From positions 15,217,666-15,281,665 of the forward strand of contig NC_088778.1 in NCBI RefSeq assembly GCF_954871325.1: 64,000 nucleotides of DNA, in the 5' to 3' direction. Below, piece by piece: positions 62,607 to 64,000 of the stretch. Within the stretch, counting starts at the first letter, position 1, and every line of letters begins with the position of its first letter. Made by a program: the position numbers and the translations under genes. Under the pieces are notes generated by a model. It was not told where the DNA came from, made no database searches, and worked only from the letters and a program-made list of their open reading frames with translations. The DNA comes from Gordionus sp. m RMFG-2023 (lineage: Eukaryota > Nematomorpha > Gordioida > Chordodea > Parachordodidae).

Positions 62607-62711
62607 ATACAATATATAATCAAAAAAATTGTGATAAATTATATATTCATTCTTTAATAATTAATGATAGTAAGACTTCTAGACTCACAATTAGTCATTA
62701 AATATTATAGA

Positions 62712-63190
62712 TAAGGGTGGATCGATACCTTCGAAGGCCGATCCAATCCAATAATCCCAATATTAAATTGATATCTGTCGATAACCTATCCGATATCATA
62801 TCTAATTTTGTATTCTGTAAAATACCAATGATTACTTTTTATTAGTATAACATCTATAATTTAACTATGCCATCACATATGTCATTTAAATATATTATTT
62901 TTGTAAATTATCTTTTATTTTATTTTTATAACTTAACTTTTCCGATCCGATAATCCCAATATTATCTGTCGATTACCTATCCGATATCATATCTAATTTT
63001 GTATTCTGTAAAGATACCAATGGTTTTAATTCTTAACATATTTTTTATTAGTATAACATATATAATTTAACTATACCATAACATATGTCATTTAAATATA
63101 TTATTTTTGTAAATTATCTTTTATTTTATTTTTTAACTTAATTTTTATTTTTATACAAATAATAATGATTCATAATATAAAAAAAATTTA
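62712..63190 (+). repeat. GATCGATACC repeat with internal tandem duplication
   Basis: Starts GGGTGGATCGATACCTTCGA. A unit of about 210 bp (CCAATAATCCCAATATT, ACCTATCCGATATCATATCT, AATTTTGTATTCTGTAAA, TATGTCATTTAAATATATTA) occurs twice, at about 62745 and 62948. An inverted copy is at 12890-13140. Likely a hAT-type MITE; the second end was not identified. Confidence 0.6.
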
Positions 63191-63261
63191 CATATTATAT
63201 ATATAAAAAAATAATATCACAACAAAAATACATAGACAACATCAATGTTAAAATATAAAAA

Positions 63262-63743
63262 AATGTGACCTTAACCACGTACAAATAATAATAAAAAGAA
63301 AAATATAACTCTTCTTACTACAACACGCTCCCCCCCCCCTTCAAAAAAAACTATTGTTTACTCATATTATCCTGAATATGTCCCACACCACTCTTGCTCC
63401 AACAATAACTCCTCCAAGTCTTCCATTATGTCCTTCATACCTCGTCTCTCATCCATTGCACCAATATTGCGCCTTTCGTCTGGTAATCTAGTATCGGATA
63501 CACACTCAACGGGGTCTCACTTGTGATCGCCATTACTGGCCTTATTTGCTTCTCTGTATCCGTTCCCTTTCTTCTGGTCAATCCCATCATATCTGAACAA
63601 CCGACTCCCCTTACCGTACTTGAACACGGTCATCTTGAACATTCCCCTCAGCCAAACATCGTCCTGTCAATTCCCTTCTACGCATCACATGAGAAGAGTT
63701 ATATGTTTCTTTTTATTTTATTTGTACGCGGTTAAGGTCGCAT
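63262..63743. mobile_element. MITE with about 55-bp TIRs and C/T-rich interior
   Basis: Left AATGTGACCTTAACCACGTA and right TACGCGGTTAAGGTCGCATT are inverted, and the match extends inward through AGAAAAATATAACTCTTC. The interior plus strand is strongly C/T-rich (CACTCTTGCTCCAACAATAA) and contains the unsupported open frame at 63523-63735. Superfamily unknown. Confidence 0.6.
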
Positions 63744-64000
63744 TTTTTTTAACAATTCCCTCTTTAAACTATTTCTATACTAATCTCTTCCGTAATTGAC
63801 CTCTATGCCTTACCCCTTAACTGATATCATCAAATTTTATCCTATAAAATTTGTTTACCAAATTTTCTATTACTACACCTTTCTCCCATTTTTTTGAACT
63901 TCCATATAATCTAATCATACTAATTGTCCAACCGTATATTCCAATTCCCTTCTATCTATATCCTCTTTACAGCCGTTTTACTAGGTACTAACTTATCCAA
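63744..64000. other. C/T-rich stretch to the window edge
   Basis: Plus strand remains pyrimidine-rich (AATTCCCTTCTATCTATATC). No frame with recognisable similarity. It could be part of an element that continues beyond the window. Confidence 0.35.

Noticed and set aside
63523-63735. 70-codon frame starting MIAITGLICFSVSV, signal-peptide-like
   Set aside because: Contained in the MITE at 63262-63743 and extends into its inverted repeat; no family similarity.

Overview
The window is a very AT-rich stretch of a eukaryotic nuclear genome. It holds two complete, recognisable host genes, two smaller unidentified spliced genes, and a large load of transposable elements, mostly hAT-type. Most short introns are only 36-52 bp, while a few have grown to 2.5-10 kb by transposon insertion. 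The mix of hAT, piggyBac, a restriction-like-endonuclease LINE, a second LINE, Ty3/gypsy and a transposase with a conserved SHGKGPCDG block looks most like a small animal. An early-diverging fungus or protist cannot be excluded, and I do not name a species.

Layout. 1-6.4 kb: MITEs and repeat fragments, no gene. 6.46-7.15 kb (+): an unidentified five-exon gene of 175 codons. 7.17-14.52 kb (-): bystin (BYSL/Enp1), eight exons. One bystin intron is 5.6 kb and holds a 3.17-kb hAT-type element with large internal arrays. 14.5-18.4 kb: the divergent promoter region between bystin and NOC3, split by a young broken Ty3/gypsy copy and a GC-rich MITE. 18.42-45.85 kb (+): NOC3 (nucleolar complex protein 3), eleven exons and 807 residues, spread over 27 kb. 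Its large introns carry a nearly full-length RLE-type LINE, nested MITEs, decayed hAT genes, and two elements of one DNA-transposon family with long terminal inverted repeats. 46-60 kb: piggyBac and hAT relics, including a hAT element with a long right-hand array, and a truncated LINE. 61.9-62.6 kb (+): an unidentified coiled-coil gene. 62.7-64 kb: MITE-like repeats.

How the genes relate. Bystin acts in 40S subunit maturation and NOC3 in 60S subunit maturation (NOC3 also has a role in replication licensing). They lie head to head, so co-regulation from a shared promoter is plausible. The original spacing seems to have been about 660 bp before the two insertions. The 175-codon gene is tail to tail with bystin, with 24 bp between stop codons. 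Exons were assembled by eye from reading-frame phase, GT/GC-AG signals and remembered family sequences. No alignment was run.
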